Positions 1-12,829 are shown, numbered from the stretch's first letter. The stretch is 64,000 nt of DNA from Silene latifolia (GCF_048544455.1 NC_133534.1:39680217-39744216), one strand, 5' to 3'. Notes: generated from the sequence alone by a model not told the origin. Numbers and translations are program-made.

Positions 1-547
1 TTGTTGACTCGTATATGCTTATGGGTGGTTCGGATTTTGGTTTGTTTACATTTTGCCTCGTGTTCCGTATTAGTTAATTCATTTGTTATCAGTTATTTAT
101 ATTTTGTTCAAGTAACATGTGAGTGAGAAATAAAACGTTTATTCATTACCGCTCATTATATTTTATAGATTGGGTTCACTATAATTTATATGGGGAATTT
201 ACATACTTCCTTCTTTTGGGCTTGTTATGTTTTATATGTTGAACTTCACATGATTACATGGTTGGACTTTGCATGATTAACTTGATGGATTTCTTGTGAC
301 TTCAAGTATTGGGTTTTTATGACTTGTTTTATGGGCTCATAAATGAGTCTTTGAGTTGGTCACATTTTATCCCGTAAATTTCACACAACGTAAATTATTC
401 ATTATCACTTATTATATTTTATTTAACCGGCATATTAAATTATGAAATGGAATATTTATTAATATAATACAAGTATGAGATATTTATTATAAATATGTAC
501 TTGTAAGAGTCATATCCTTGATAACGTCTTGTATTGTTTAGTTGTGA

Positions 548-751
548 GAGTCTTGGTCGTATCGGATACCAGATGTGAGCCATAGACCCTCTAGTTACAA
601 TATGATCATCGGGATTGATGTTCCCATCCGTACTTATGGTGATGCAGGCCATAAGTATGAATGTGACATTAATAATTCCGTCCCTGAGTCTTGGTCCTAT
701 CGGATACTAGGGGTGAGCCATAGGCCCTCTAGTTGCGATATGATCGTCGTC
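548..751 (+). repeat. Two direct repeats with 138 bp period
   Basis: A block beginning GAGTCTTGGTC at 548 recurs at 686. About 65 bases of each copy match, including a TATCGGATAC stretch and a CCCTCTAGTT stretch. It lies inside the LTR fragment, and no function is evident. Confidence 0.7.
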
Positions 752-931
752 CTACCAGGAGGTTGGAGTCTAGGATGTAGTCTTGTGTATGGTATCTCGG
801 ACATGCTTTAAAGGTAGCCTCTGAGTCGGATACTCCGTCTGCACTTTGTGTTTGTCTTACACCTGTAAGAGTCGTATTCTTTTAGAAATGCCATATTACC
901 ATCGTATGTGCTTGACATACATTTACGCCCT

Positions 932-1020
932 ACTTGTGCTGTTCTGGCAAGTACGGGTTTGGCCTACTTGTGCTGTTCTGGCAAGTGTGGTTTTGGGCCA
1001 CTTGTGCTGTGCTGGCAAGT
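932..1020 (+). repeat. 34 bp tandem repeat, three copies
   Basis: ACTTGTGCTG(T/G)(T/G)CTGGCAAGT starts at 932, 966 and 1000. Each unit is bounded by inverted ACTTG and CAAGT, so each could fold into a small stem. It lies within the LTR fragment. Confidence 0.75.
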
Positions 1021-1840
1021 GAATCTTATCTTTAGTCTTTCCGCCACTTTCGTGTTGTTCTAGCGATTGGGGTACTCGATCTCCATGAGTAGTCGAGTCT
1101 TGGGTGCATGCTGTGCTGGCGCACGTCGAATCGGGATGTACACCCGAGAATCTGCAGATTTAGACTAGGACCGTATCATTATCGTAGTCCTACCCGGGAA
1201 AATTATAGTCTAAGAGTAGTAAATGTCTTGCATTATTTGGATGGTTACTTTGGTCATATCTCCTTGAAATACGTGTTCGTGGCTAAGTGGTCGTGTCTGT
1301 TTCCTTGTCTTTCTTCTCCATTTATTTTATTGTTGCTTATGCCTTACTTGTTTATTCCATCATTTCTTTTATCCTTGTTGGTTTAAACACGTATAATCCC
1401 ATGTTTAGTTATAAGTCGATTTACTCATAACTTATCTAATATGATTATTTGTTCATGTTCTTTGTCATGTTCGTTTTGACATAATGTGGCTGGGAGAACC
1501 CTGAGTTACTCCCCACTGACTGTGGCTTTCATGTTTACATGAATGACAGGTTCGTGAAGATGCATTTGTGGGGTTTAGACGTGTGAGCTAGCGAGCACCT
1601 TGGACTAGTAGTCGGTTTAGTAGAATTGCTTAGACTCACCTTTTATCATTTGTCATTCGAGGGATATATTTTCCCTCACCTTGACTATCACGTTTGTATA
1701 ATTCAATTTTATTTTCACATTCTTTGTTGGTGTTTTATGTTTTAAAGAACCCGCGCTTTAAATTTTAAAAGTTTTGAAAATTTCCTAATTTCCGCTTGAA
1801 TTTATAATTTAAATTTTCCTCTTTATCGCGGGGGTTCACA

Positions 1841-2604
1841 TCTTGTGATGCAACTACTTCCAATATCACAGTCGCTTCTCCACTTCGTCATTGAAACTGA
1901 CCTCTCCAAGCCTTAGGGCAATTTTTCCACTTCCAATGCATGCAGTCGATACTTCCTAACATGCCCGGGAATCCTCTATACGCTCCAACCTGTAAAAGCC
2001 TTTGAAGATCCTGAACAGTTGGACGTCTTAGATACTCATCCCCAAATTGGTGAATAACAGCTTCAAGAAATCTAACAAGAACCTTCCTTGCTGTTGATTC
2101 TCCAAGCCTCAAGTACTCGTCCACTCTATCAGCAGCTTCTCCATATGCTAAGAGACGAAGTGTTGTTGTGCATTTAATTAATGGTGACAGACCTAACCTA
2201 CCTGTAGCATCAGGTTAGTGTTGAAAATGCCTATCATAAGCTCCTACACCCTCTAAAATACGCAAGAATAAATGTTTGCGCATTCAAAACCTACGTCTAA
2301 ACATTTGTGGAAGGTAAACTCGGTTTTCCGAGAAATATTCGTTAAAGAGACGGACATGGCCCTCTTCTCGATTTCTCTCAATATATGTTCTTTCTTTATT
2401 ATTTGACATATAGTTTACCAATATAAGTGGTATAACATTATTTGCCATATAATTTACCATATACCTGACTGCTTCGTATGTTGCAACTCTTTTCTGCCTC
2501 CGCCTCTCCTGCCTAGCATTCTCTTCTGACGAGGTAGATGATGAGGAAGAAGATGATGGTGGTGAGCCTGGGGGAGAAAGATGATAAGAACTTGAGGGAT
2601 ACAT
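1841..2604 (-). pseudogene. Harbinger transposase (ORF2), copy A, N-terminal fragment
   Basis: ORF2 encodes the DDE transposase of plant PIF/Harbinger elements (Plant_tran / DDE_Tnp_4 type), which cuts at TIRs and inserts into TTA/TAA. It begins MYPSSSYHLS with a Ser-rich and then basic N-terminus, and the first catalytic region GSIDCMHW is present. Three in-frame stops are visible, near 2284, 2214 and 1888; the first replaces the CGA codon seen in copies B and C. Coding is cut at 1841 by an LTR, so the second and third catalytic acidic residues are missing. It is a pseudogene and cannot supply transposase. Confidence 0.9.
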
Positions 2605-2670
2605 TTTTTGGTTAAATATGAGAATATTTTAGAGTTATTTGAGTAATTTAAAGATAGTGAGGGTGAGTGC

Positions 2671-2680
2671 TTTATATAAA
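2671..2680 (-). promoter_or_regulatory. TATA-like box of Harbinger ORF2
   Basis: TTTATATAAA lies about 70 bp upstream of the ORF2 ATG (2604). It is conserved in copy B (near 18468) and copy C (near 33132), so it is the likely core promoter of the transposase gene. This is inferred from position and conservation. Confidence 0.45.
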
Positions 2681-3008
2681 GGAAATTGATGAGGATAAGA
2701 TAATGTTTTATGTTGATAGTGTAAGATTTTGTTCGGATTTATATGGATAATGTTAGATTTTATATGGATAAGAGATAAGATAAAATTTTGTAATATAATA
2801 CAAGTACATAAAATTTAATATATTACATTACAAGACAATATTTTACATAATAGAAATACATTACTTTCTAATAAAAGAAAATAATATAAACTAAACTTGT
2901 ACGAAATACATTACTTTCTAATAAAAGTGCATAATATAAATTAAAATAGCACGAAATACATTACTTTCTAATAAAAGAGCATAATATTTTCTAAAATAGT
3001 ACGAATTA

Positions 3009-4237
3009 TTATAATAGTTCTCTTATGAGTTTAGCCTTCATCTCTTCCATTTCCGGAGTTAAAGACGGACAGTCCATTAGTTTGCCAAGTATTTGACCAA
3101 TTAACCATTCTTTTCTTTGACCCTTACTTTCTCTTCATCTATGGACAGCCTCCTCACCTTATTATCTTTATCACTAGTCAAATTAAAATTCAAATTCTTC
3201 ACGACGTTACTGAAATGACTCGCCTCTTCGATAACAGTTTTCAACGCTTCTTTACCTTTTTTAGCTGCATCTCTACCAATTGGACGAGTATTAGATGCAC
3301 TTCCTTCTTCTACAGAGCAAGCTGGAGAGAACCCTCCCTCATTAAGCCTAGTTCTCTTACCACTACTACCGCTTTCGGATGTACAACCATTTGTAGGAGT
3401 GGTTGGATCTTCTTGTTGAGCTCTTTTCCCCGGATTAATTCCGGCATATGGAGTAATGTGATCTTCCCATTTTCCATAATGTCTTCACAAGCGCCAAGCA
3501 TGTTCATAGTTGAATTTTCCTTTATGTAACTTATGAGCCATTTGAATGACGTCATCTTCTGACATCCCACATCTCTTGATTCGATTAGCTTCTGCAAAAC
3601 AATCACCCCATGCCATGACGGCTTTGCATATACGCCGCATTCTGCCACCAATAGAATTGCCAATCTTCTATCTAAGTTTAAGTGGATTGGTGAGACGAGC
3701 TTCTTTATACAAAGATGAGACTTTCGCCCAAAGTGCATCTTTCTTTTGGTTAGTGCCAATAATACTATCTTGAGAGACACTCATAAATGACGAAATCAAA
3801 GCTTCATCCTCTTCCCGAGTAAAATGTACAATATTACTCGATGCCTCCTCATTGTTGTTATTGTCTTCTAGTTCTTCAACTTCAACATTATTTTTAGGAG
3901 TATTTCGGTAATTCGGAGGTGTTTGAGAAGGAAATGAGATGTAATTATTTTCATGGGATGAGAAATTATGACTCAAAGGTAAAATATTAATATTTTGTCG
4001 ATATAATGGCGGTGGCGGTGGAGGATTAGAATGAGTTTGTTGAAATGGATTAATATTATATTGTCGAGAGGGATATTGATTTTGAGGGGGATATGGAATT
4101 TGTGTGGGTGACGTATTTTGTCGGAGATACGGATTTTGTGAGGGCAATGAATTTTCTTGTATAATATTACTATGAGTTTGTTGAAATTCATTCCACAGTT
4201 CTAATATTCTAGGATCGGGATTTTCATAATAAGGTGG
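3009..4237 (-). pseudogene. Harbinger ORF1 (Myb/trihelix-like protein), copy A, main part
   Basis: ORF1 of Pong-like elements is a DNA-binding accessory protein needed with the transposase. The order visible is an Asn/Pro/Gln-rich N-terminus with a PPPPPP run, then an acidic stretch (EEDEALISSF), then a Myb/SANT-like helical region with KKDALWAKVSSLYKEA and RRICKAVMAWGDCFAEA, and a charged C-terminus ending AKLIRELL at 3009. A frameshift near 3670-3780 breaks the frame. The first nine or so codons are separated at 16015-16040 by the Ogre/Tat-like insertion, so the gene is doubly inactivated. Confidence 0.85.
4233..4237. repeat. TSD GGTGG, left copy
   Basis: GGTGG at 4233-4237 and again at 16015-16019 brackets the Ogre/Tat-like element. 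Copies B and C have the single uninterrupted sequence, which confirms the target duplication. Confidence 0.95.
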
Positions 4238-7200
4238 TGTGGACAAGGCCCTCGGGAACTGTATCCGCGGGATCCACACTAGGCATAATCGACTCGAGGT
4301 TCTTTCGAATCGAATTAAGACATATTAGAGTCGCCACCAAGTTTTTTGGGAACTTGGAACCGTTCAAGTCAACTTTACACCTTTCATCGAAAAGCACAAA
4401 GCCAATCGACTACGAGTGATTAAAGATAAAGACTTGTACCCTATATCACTCGATTTGAATGACCCTCGTAATCCAATGGTATTTAGACGGATCCACAAAC
4501 CATAGATCTTGAGTAAGGGGTGAGGGCACGTGTTAGGAAGCCCATAAGGACACCTAACCCCGCCCGTCAATAACGGCCTCTACTAAGTCAAGTGTCGGAT
4601 TTCAAACAAGGTCATAGCTACTACGATATATGATATGCAAACATCGTTTTAAAACCCTAGCATGTGAAGTTTCTATGTCGATTTAGATGCAACTAAACTA
4701 ACTTTGTCAAAGTTGTAATTTAGCATGTGGGTTGATTGATCTAATAACATACAAAACAAACAAGGCTCAACGGGAATGGGGGAGCCGTTGGGATCTATCC
4801 TATTACAACCCAGGCATTTCATGCCGACGCAACAAGAAATTAAAGATACAACTCAATCTAAAATACAACGCTACACACACGACGCAATACACGGCCATTC
4901 GGCCTAGGAAACCGTGCACAAAGGGGTGGCCCACGGCTTACATGACTCACGGCCTCGGGTCACTCCTCGTAATGTGTGCTTTCACTTAATCTCATCGAAT
5001 TAGACATTGGGTCACACACCAAAGCATGCATTAGCATAAATCGGGCCATGTTGCTTTAAACAACATGCGATTTACTACGCTCTTACTTGCATTGGGGCAC
5101 AACCATCTAACCAAACAAGACTAAGGTTTTTAGAAAAGGTTTTGACTCGATAAAAGAAAGCTAACTTGAAAATTACAACCAAACTAACAAACACGACTCG
5201 ATAAACAAAGTAATTACAAGATACGAAATAACGAGATAAAGATGAGAAAATAACGAGAAAAGGGACTACAAGGACACGGCCAAACACGGCCCACACGATC
5301 TAGCATACCCTAATTATTAGGTTAGATTCATTAGGTTAGATAGATGATTGCGAAACGGGTTAGGAAACGAGTTAGAAAACAAGTTAGAAACGACGTTGAT
5401 CGATTGAGAGGATGTCGCGCAAAGGTGTATTCTACACGGCCTAAAAGGGGTCAAATCAGGTCAAGTTCGCTAATTAAATTAACTCATCGAGTGTTAATAA
5501 GAAGGTGCTAATCACGCACTCTTATACTAGCGAGAAATCATGTGAAAGAGAGAGATGCATTCAATTATTTACAGAATTGTTAGTTGATTTTTAAAGCTAT
5601 GTCGATGTACCCTAAAGTGTCTAATTAGGTTATTAAATTAATCTAATGTCATCTAAATGAGTTATATGTTAACAATCAGAGGTCATACTAACATGTGACG
5701 GGTCCTAAGGTGGGTCGAATCACACGAAACAAAAGAGGGGTCAAAAACGAAGAGCGAAGTTAGAATTCGTTTTATTAATGCCCTACCTTGAACACGAGGA
5801 TATGTAAATGAGACGGGGGTGTACGACCGACTGATGTAGCGGTTTCTTTCCCATCTCAAGTCAACGCGGGTGTTCATGGTGGTACTTTAACTCATACTCG
5901 GACTAAACTAGTTTTGTAGTTAATTAGAACAATCGATAAACAAAAAAACGATAAACAAACAAAAACAAACTAAAAAAAACAAACATAAAAAACGAAATAA
6001 AAGGGAGAAAGAAGAGGATTTGATGCACCCTCAACCTACATATATCGTTGACACCGTCTTGGGTCGTAATCGATGGTAGATTTTATCTCGAGAGGCCGTC
6101 GTTGACGAAGAAACAAAGCAAACAACACGTTTTTATCGAATCTGGACATCAACTTTCAAACAGCGATTTCTCTCTCGTTTCACGATGAAAATTCGATTTA
6201 AAAGATGTTTTGAAAACTAGAAATAGAAGAGAACAGAGATCTTAAAGCAACCCCTGCTCGTTTTGAGTTATTGGGCACGAAAAACGAGCACAAACAGAAC
6301 TGGACAGACAGGAAAAAGCCGCGAAAACAGAGTGTATAACACTCTGTTTTTCGAGGGAATTCGTGTACTCTCAAGGGCAATTTGGCTCGTAAATCTTTGT
6401 CTAATGTGTATATGGATGTTTTATGGTTAATTAGGAATAAGAAACTCGAATTTTGATGGAGGTTTGATGGAGGAACGAGTTGTTTTTCGAAGAGGACACA
6501 CAAACTGTTTCAGTTTGTATGTCGGTTTTGTGGAGGGTTTTTGAGAGGCAATTAGGGTTTGTTTCTGAGGTTTAAAGCTTGTAAGTGAAGGTAGGATGTG
6601 TGGAGAACTTAGAGGAATGAATGTATGGTGAAGGGGGGGTATTTATAAGGAGTTAAAGTAGGGTAAAAGGGAGGAGAGGCAGACGGGCTTGGCTGAGCAT
6701 AGCTGCTGTCCAGCAGCTTTTGGGGGGTTTTCTACGGTTCGTTTGGGGGGTTTTCTTGGTGATTAAGGTAAGGTAATATGGGTAGGATATTAGGGTATGG
6801 GTTAGGGTTAATGGGCACGGGTTTTGGTGGTATTTGGAGCGGGTTTTGGGCTCGGGATTGAGCTGCAAAACAGGGGGGCTGCTTTGTGTATGCGGGCTGG
6901 TTGGGGGTGATTTGGGGCATGATTTGGGCCGTGGTTATGGGGTTTGAACTGGGGTTGGATGGGTAGAGGCTTAGGTTGGTTAGTGTACTCGAGATTCGTG
7001 CCAATTCGTAAAGAAAACGGGCTCAAAAACCGAGCTAAAATCGGGCTTCAAAACACATGTTTAAAACGAGTTTTTCTCGATTTTTAAATCGATTTTTCAA
7101 ATCAATTAACACATTAAAATAAATGATTTTTCAAATCAAATATACTCATAAAATGATTTTTCAAATCAATTATTTATTTTATTTTCAATAAAATAAATTT

Positions 7201-7394
7201 GAGAAAATAAATTCTAAAAAGCTTTAATTTAAATATCATTTAAATTAAAATACTCCGTCGACAACGCTCATTCTACATCGTAAAACGAACCCAAATAATA
7301 ACAATGACAACTAATAAATACATGTGTCCTATCATCATCGGGTGTTTGTTGGGTTCTCTATAAATTCCAATATCGACGGATACGGGTATCTATA
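4238..7394 (-). repeat. Long terminal repeat (3' LTR of the Ogre/Tat-like element)
   Basis: It starts TGTGGACAAGG and ends GGTATCTATA. Its partner ends GGTATCTACA, so the terminal CA has become TA. It is 3157 bp and highly similar to 12851-16014, with scattered point changes and small indels, for example around 6300 and in a G run near 6870. Confidence 0.95.
6324..6350. other. Perfect hairpin inside the LTR
   Basis: AAAACAGAGTGT (6324-6335), loop ATA, then ACACTCTGTTTT (6339-6350) form a 12 bp perfect stem. The other LTR keeps it at 14938-14966 although neighbouring bases differ. It could be an RNA structure near transcript ends, but its role is unknown. Confidence 0.8.
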
Positions 7395-7410
7395 GAGCCC
7401 CCACTTTGAC
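7395..7410 (-). other. Polypurine tract of the Ogre/Tat-like element
   Basis: On the minus strand GTCAAAGTGGGGGCTC directly precedes the 3' LTR. The position and the G-rich run match a plus-strand primer site. Confidence 0.8.
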
Positions 7411-7704
7411 TGAGGCTTGGACAAGGCGAAAGTCAAAGTATACCCCAGACCCCTCTCGACCTGAGGATTCTTCGGGTCGTTTATAGTCCATTAGACTTGC
7501 GTATATAAGCTCGCCAGCCATAAGAGATAATCATACCTGAAACTTCGTTGGGGATTGACTCTTGCTTCTGTTGCGTCAAATTATAATCATTGGTCATGGA
7601 CCCCTAAATTGCATATATGGTGGATTGAGCCTTATCCTTAGGCGCCTACGTATCCGTTTCTGACGGAATCAAACCCGCGTCGTAGTTCGGCAACTGCTGA
7701 CACA

Positions 7705-7798
7705 TGCCCAAAGTTTATCATCTGCTGGCGTTTGTCCAAAATTCATCATCGGCTGACATTTGCCCAAAATTTATCATCTGCTGGCAGGTGCCCAAATG
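7705..7798. repeat. 28 bp tandem repeat, about three copies
   Basis: Units of the form GCCCAAAATTTATCATCTG start near 7706, 7734 and 7762, with a partial fourth at 7790. Copies are diverged at several positions. Confidence 0.75.
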
Positions 7799-8066
7799 GG
7801 ACGGGACTTTCCAAGGAGGTTGCCGCCGCTTTCATCGTTTGCTTTCAGCTACGGAATTCTTCCATTTCGTACTCTTGTATTGAATTGAATTCTTGGTGGA
7901 TATCATCCTTTACATCCTGATAATGGTCTCTGAAGCCAACGGCTTCAAAGCCCCCAGTTTGCAATGGCTCTAAAGTCGAAGACTTTAGAGCCCCCAGTTT
8001 AAGCATATCCTGCTATATTTGAAACATAGAAAATGTACTAGCAATAATCATCACATAAGCACATTT

Positions 8067-8253
8067 GGATCATCGATCTTAAAATTGGATTATTCGAAAG
8101 ATTGGGTCATCGACCCGAAAATTGAATTTGAAAATTTTGAATAATTGGGCCATCGACCCGAATTTTGAATTTGACATCACTTGGAATATTGGGCCATCGA
8201 CCCAAAAAATTGAATTTGAATATTTGAATTTCGAAAGATTGGGTCATCGACCC
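8067..8253. repeat. Repeats of inverted half-sites GGGTC-ATC-GACCC
   Basis: GGGYCATCGACCC occurs at 8104, 8147, 8191 and 8241, with a related GGATCATCGATCT at 8067. The T form is a perfect inverted repeat with spacer ATC. Intervals are 37, 43, 44 and 50 bp. AT-rich filler between units is only loosely similar. Confidence 0.8.
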
Positions 8254-9619
8254 ACAAAGATTCGCAAAAAGTTTTTGGAATTTTGAAATTTTGAAATTTT
8301 TCGAAATCGAACCTTGATGGGTGAGCATGAAATACGACTCAGACACTCCGTATGACCCGTAAACAACGTGGGCGTAGCCCGCTACCGTAAAACAAAAAAG
8401 GAAAATAAAACCGTAAGTGTGCCCGGGTTTTAATTCAATTATTGACTTGTTGGGGGGTAGAAATGTAAATTGGCCATTCCGTCGCCAAAAGATGGCAAAT
8501 GGGAACCACAAGGTCGTCGAACTTGGGACGGAGATATCGTATGGCATGGTCGTGCTCCCGAGGGCACATGGGAATCAAGATCACTTGGTATTGACAGGGT
8601 GGATTAAACTCACGGAGCAACAACGTTGGCTTCGCCCAGACACTAAACACAGATTGATTTTATGAGAACACTTAGACATCACACATGACTTTTGTCGGGA
8701 ACATTCTGTCACTCTTCTCCTCGCCTCCTTTCTTTTTAGCGAGTATTCATCATTTCTTGCCACCGCCTTCTTTCTTTTTAGCGGGTTTTTCATATTTTCT
8801 GTTCCCAACACAAACCTACATCTGTATGATTCAACATCTTTGCCTAAACCATTAGATAAAGCTCATTCTGAGACTCGATACTATTCATCCAAACCTATAT
8901 CCTCATCCTAGCCTACATCGAGTGCTAAGACCGACTCAAACAAAGGTGGCTTCATTTGGACTTGGTTAAGACCCGTAAGAAACCGACAAGATGACAACTT
9001 GGTTGATGAGTGGATTGAATCCCTTATTCTGAAGGACTGCCTACGTATTCGCGTGGAGCGAAATCAAATCCGACGTAGTTCGATCGAAGTGCATTAAATT
9101 GGCATTTTGATTGTGTGTACACACTCGAAGGTTTCACCTAAGGTATCATGTCGTATCCCATTCTAGCCTGTAAAGTACTGTTAAATCCCGTGTCTAGGGT
9201 TGGTACAAAAGGCTTGGATCTTTTGGGATGTGGAGCTTGGTAAAAATAGGTTTGAAAGGTAAACCATCATTCTGAAGGTTCGTTTTGTGGTGCTAAGGCC
9301 AAGGGCTATGGCTTATAACGTGGTTGGAAATGGTGTTTCAGATTTGATTAAACCCGAGTACAAATGGGTTGGAAAATGATGTGGGTTCAAATTTCCATGT
9401 CTGGATCCTAAAGGCTAGGTATAACAACACAAGCGGAATGATTCTCAAAATTCCCGACTATACCCTTGTAACTGTCTCAGGAAGGACTTCGGGGTAAAGA
9501 GGTTACTACTTAAGCTTTTGGGCTTCACCCATTGAACTTCAACTATAGGTACTTGACTTGACTTCTGGCTTCCGTAACTTCGACATTCAACCAAAAACCT
9601 TTTGCAATAACTTCAACAT

Positions 9620-9729
9620 CTTTTTTTTCTTTTTTTCTTTTTCTTTCATCTTTTTTTCATTTTTTCATTTTTCCAATTTTTCTCTTTTTTCTCATTTTTT
9701 CATTCTTTTTCATCTTTTTTTTTCTTTGA
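9620..9729. repeat. T-rich polypyrimidine low-complexity tract
   Basis: Runs of T broken by single C residues, with CATTTTT blocks. It gives a spurious Phe/Ser-rich ORF and is not a gene. Confidence 0.9.
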
Positions 9730-10394
9730 AAATGATCTTCTATTCATTCTCTTAGTCACAAATGGATACACCTTGAAAACTGGGCTTCGCCAACTAATTT
9801 GGGTAAGAACTAACAACTCCTTGTTAGAACGGGTTGATATCTTCTCTCTTCGAGATGGGATGATTTTGTTGGGGAAAGGCTTGTCTTCCGTCATCGATAG
9901 GGGAAACAAGGAGCTAGTTAGGGTTCGTCATAGAATCATCTAAAAGCTTGTCATAAGCACTGGTTCTGATGGAGGTTTTCTACCGCCAGACATGGAATAG
10001 GTAAAAGAATCAAACACAGGATCCTAGTGTACCTTACATTTTGAAACGGGACATATTTCTACCCCAGGGATGCCTTTGAGTGTGTTGTGCATTTTATCGT
10101 GTTTCGGAATGATTGAGGATTGGAAACAAAATATATTTGGAAACGAAACTGCAACTTTTTATTGGAATGGCAAAAGTTTAACAGACTCGAAAGAACGATT
10201 CCTAGGACACACCCTAGGTCATCGCGGAACAAACGACTCAACTTTAAGAAAAGAAAGTCCTAGACTCGACTCGACTAAGATAAGAAAACAGATCCGACTC
10301 ATAATTTTCAAATCTAGTTTTGAGCTTTCCCTTGTTCAGCTGTCAACTTAGATGCTCGGCTCTTGTCCTTGATCCCTTTGATGGTCTGCCTCCA

Positions 10395-11756
10395 TCATGA
10401 GGTAGTCCTCTGAGGATCTAGGCCAGTGATGAACGTTGGTGAATCGAATTGTCCTTTATTAACTTCGTTAACGAGAGGAGTACATTCTAGAGCAAGACTC
10501 CCGACTTGAATTTCATTTTTTGGGTTTGGCAAGAATTCAAAGCAATCCACAAATATTTTCCCGATAAACACCCCTTTCAAGTGACATGGGCGTATAAGAT
10601 GGGAATAATCGACATTGTCTTCGACAGAAACAAAGTTGGAGTGATCGCCAAATGGGTTGGTGATGTTATTGGGTTTAACAGTTGGGATCGAGAGCGTTCC
10701 GTTCTCAATCATGTCTTGAATTTCGTGCTTTAGTCGATAGCACCTTTCAGTATCATGGCCTTTCCCTTGATGAAAGGCACAGTAGGCATTTGGTTTATAC
10801 CATTTACCTTGTTGCTCAGCGGGTGGGTCCGGAGTCGGACCAATAGGTTTCAGCTTTCCTTGGGCTATGAGCCTTTGGAGAGCATATGTATAAGTGCATC
10901 CGATATCGGTGAATGCCCTAGGTGTTTGGCGTTGTGACTTCTTCGATTGCCCTTCTAAGAGATTGATGGCTTCATCTAAATGGGTCGTTGTTGGGGCTTT
11001 GGTCCTAGACGATGAGGCCCCTTGGTATCCTTTTGGCTTCTCAACTTCTGCCATTCGGACGTCATCTTCTACCTTTATCCCGATTCTTATCAATTCTTTG
11101 AAAGAACCGAAATTCTGGTATTTCAGAGCATTACGGTAAATAGGTCGTAGATTCTTTACGAACTTATCTACCATTTCAACTTCGTCAGGCTTCTTGGCTA
11201 ACTTCACGCTTTCAGCGCGCCATCTTGCGAGGAATTCAGTAAAGCCCTCTTTTTCCTTCTGTGTCATCACTTCCAAAGTCCTTATGTTGGTTTGAATCTC
11301 AACATTGTCAGCATAGTGCTTACAGAACTCCACCGTGATATCTTCGAAAGTGGGGAAGTTCTTAAGGTCAAGATTATAGAACCACGCCTTCGGGTGTTCA
11401 TCCAGAGATTGGGCAAAAATTTCAGAGAGCATGTCAGCAGGTACTCCTTTCAGTGCTAAGTACCCTTTATAGGCCTTAACATGGTGGACTGGATCTTCGG
11501 TGCCCTTGAACTTTGGGATGTCAGTGAGTACCATGTTCGTGGGCAACTTATCCTAAACTGGGGCATAGGCCCTAGCATTCTCATAGTGGATGTTCTTCCA
11601 TTGGGAGAGTTTCAAACGGTCTTCGATGAACTTGAACCGTTTCTCCAGATCAGTCAGAGGTGGAGGGGAATCTTCACCCAGCTTAGATTCGATTGCATCC
11701 ATTCGGGTCATCATGAGGTTCACGGCCTCAGTGAGCTTGTTAACAGCATCTTCCAT
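10395..11756 (-). pseudogene. gag of the Ogre/Tat-like element, with an in-frame amber stop
   Basis: Gag forms the particle that packages retroelement RNA. The first 67 codons (from MEDAVNKLTEAV at 11756) end at a TAG near 11553; the same frame continues for about 390 codons. The main part has a Retrotrans_gag-type core (IPKFKGTEDPVHHVKAY, AWFYNLDL, EFLARWRAES, VDKFVKNLRPIYR) and, about 255 residues in, the zinc-knuckle-like CAFHQGKGHDTERC typical of Tat/Ogre gag. It ends GLDPQRTTS at 10395 with no fused protease. A single stop separates the parts, so it is either a young pseudogene or translated by readthrough or from the internal Met. Confidence 0.88.
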
Positions 11757-12829
11757 TGCTTGACGTCGGGTTTTTGGCGGCCTTTCTACAAGAAAACCCC
11801 ATACTGAGTCAATATTTAAAGTAAGAGCCCCTGCACACTTAAGGACACGACCCCAACTTGACTCAACACCAAAAGGTTCGACTCACGGTTGGATTTAGAC
11901 CTCGATTCATTTCGGACTCGACAAAATGACATGACTCAAACTATCATAAATCGGTTATAAACCGGACTCGGTGTGACTAAACCCGTGATTGGACTAACAT
12001 AGCCCATAGGTTCGGGTGAAACGCCCTAAATGGCCTAGCTTGGGCGTTTCTGTGGACTATCCTAGACCAAAAGGTCGACCAACATGACTCAAGGCCCAAG
12101 AGGTGAGCTTGGGTGACCCAACAAGGTCGTGTTCTAGACTCTTAGAACGAAACACACCCGGCCTAACACGGCCATGACCCGGACACGACTCGACGCATTT
12201 CATGCTTGGTTGAGGTTCGAGAAACATTTTGGATTGAATTTGGAAAAAACGAATAATCGATTTGAAAATGAGATTTGAAATGGGCAGCATGCCGGCTATA
12301 AAAGCTCATTTTGGCCGAAAATTCTAGTCCTATTTGGGCAGCATTACGCGTTTTTAAAACCATGCTAATTTTGAAAGTAAGTTGTTCAAAAGTTCGGTTT
12401 TGAAATGGACATGGAAAATTTTGAAAAGACTCGGGAAACAACTTGCACATTGTCATTCTCATGTTATAAGGATGTATGCTCCTAGACATCTCTAAGTCTC
12501 GGCAAGTCTTCTACAAGAAGGTCTATGCCCTCCATCCTTTTGCGGTCTTATAGAGCAAGGGCCTTAAGGTAAAGTACCTAGAAGAGCGTCCCCACCATCA
12601 AGAACCACGCGAGGTGAAGTGGAAGCGAGCAATGTGCAGCTTCCTAGCATAGTGGGACGTCGCCCCCACGCATCACAAAGAAACGCTTATTTGGGACGGT
12701 CGGGAAAATCCTTAAGGGTTTATGCATGAATCGTAGCACTATGAGTAATGTTTTACTTTCCAACACTTTCTTTTCAAGTTTCACCTCGGAGGAAAAGACC
12801 CTAGAAACAAAGTGTAACTAGTCCTCTTT
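11757..12829 (-). other. 5' leader of the Ogre/Tat-like element
   Basis: Roughly 1.07 kb between the PBS and gag without a credible coding region. It presumably holds packaging signals; none can be identified by eye. Confidence 0.5.

Larger units (their letters stand above)
1..1840 (+). mobile_element. 3' part of an LTR retrotransposon LTR inserted in Harbinger copy A
   Basis: The sequence has no coding potential and ends in CGCGGGGGTTCACA at 1827-1840. At 1841 it switches abruptly to Harbinger transposase sequence that is continuous in copies B (near 17638) and C (near 32303). The terminal CA and the break inside TCTTG fit the right end of an LTR with a five-base target duplication, but the other end lies outside the window. 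The same terminal CGCGGGGGTTCACA occurs at 38986-38999, so this is a family. The Ty3/gypsy assignment is a guess from general look only. Confidence 0.6.
7411..10394 (-). other. Non-coding interior of the Ogre/Tat-like element downstream of gag
   Basis: About 3 kb where pol would be expected. I find no protease, RT, RNase H or integrase motif in either strand. It holds a 28 bp tandem repeat, inverted-half-site repeats and a pyrimidine-rich tract, annotated separately. The short ORFs here look random. Confidence 0.6.

Noticed and set aside
9558-9755. Phe/Ser-rich ORF
   Set aside because: Product of the T-rich tract; no conserved motif.
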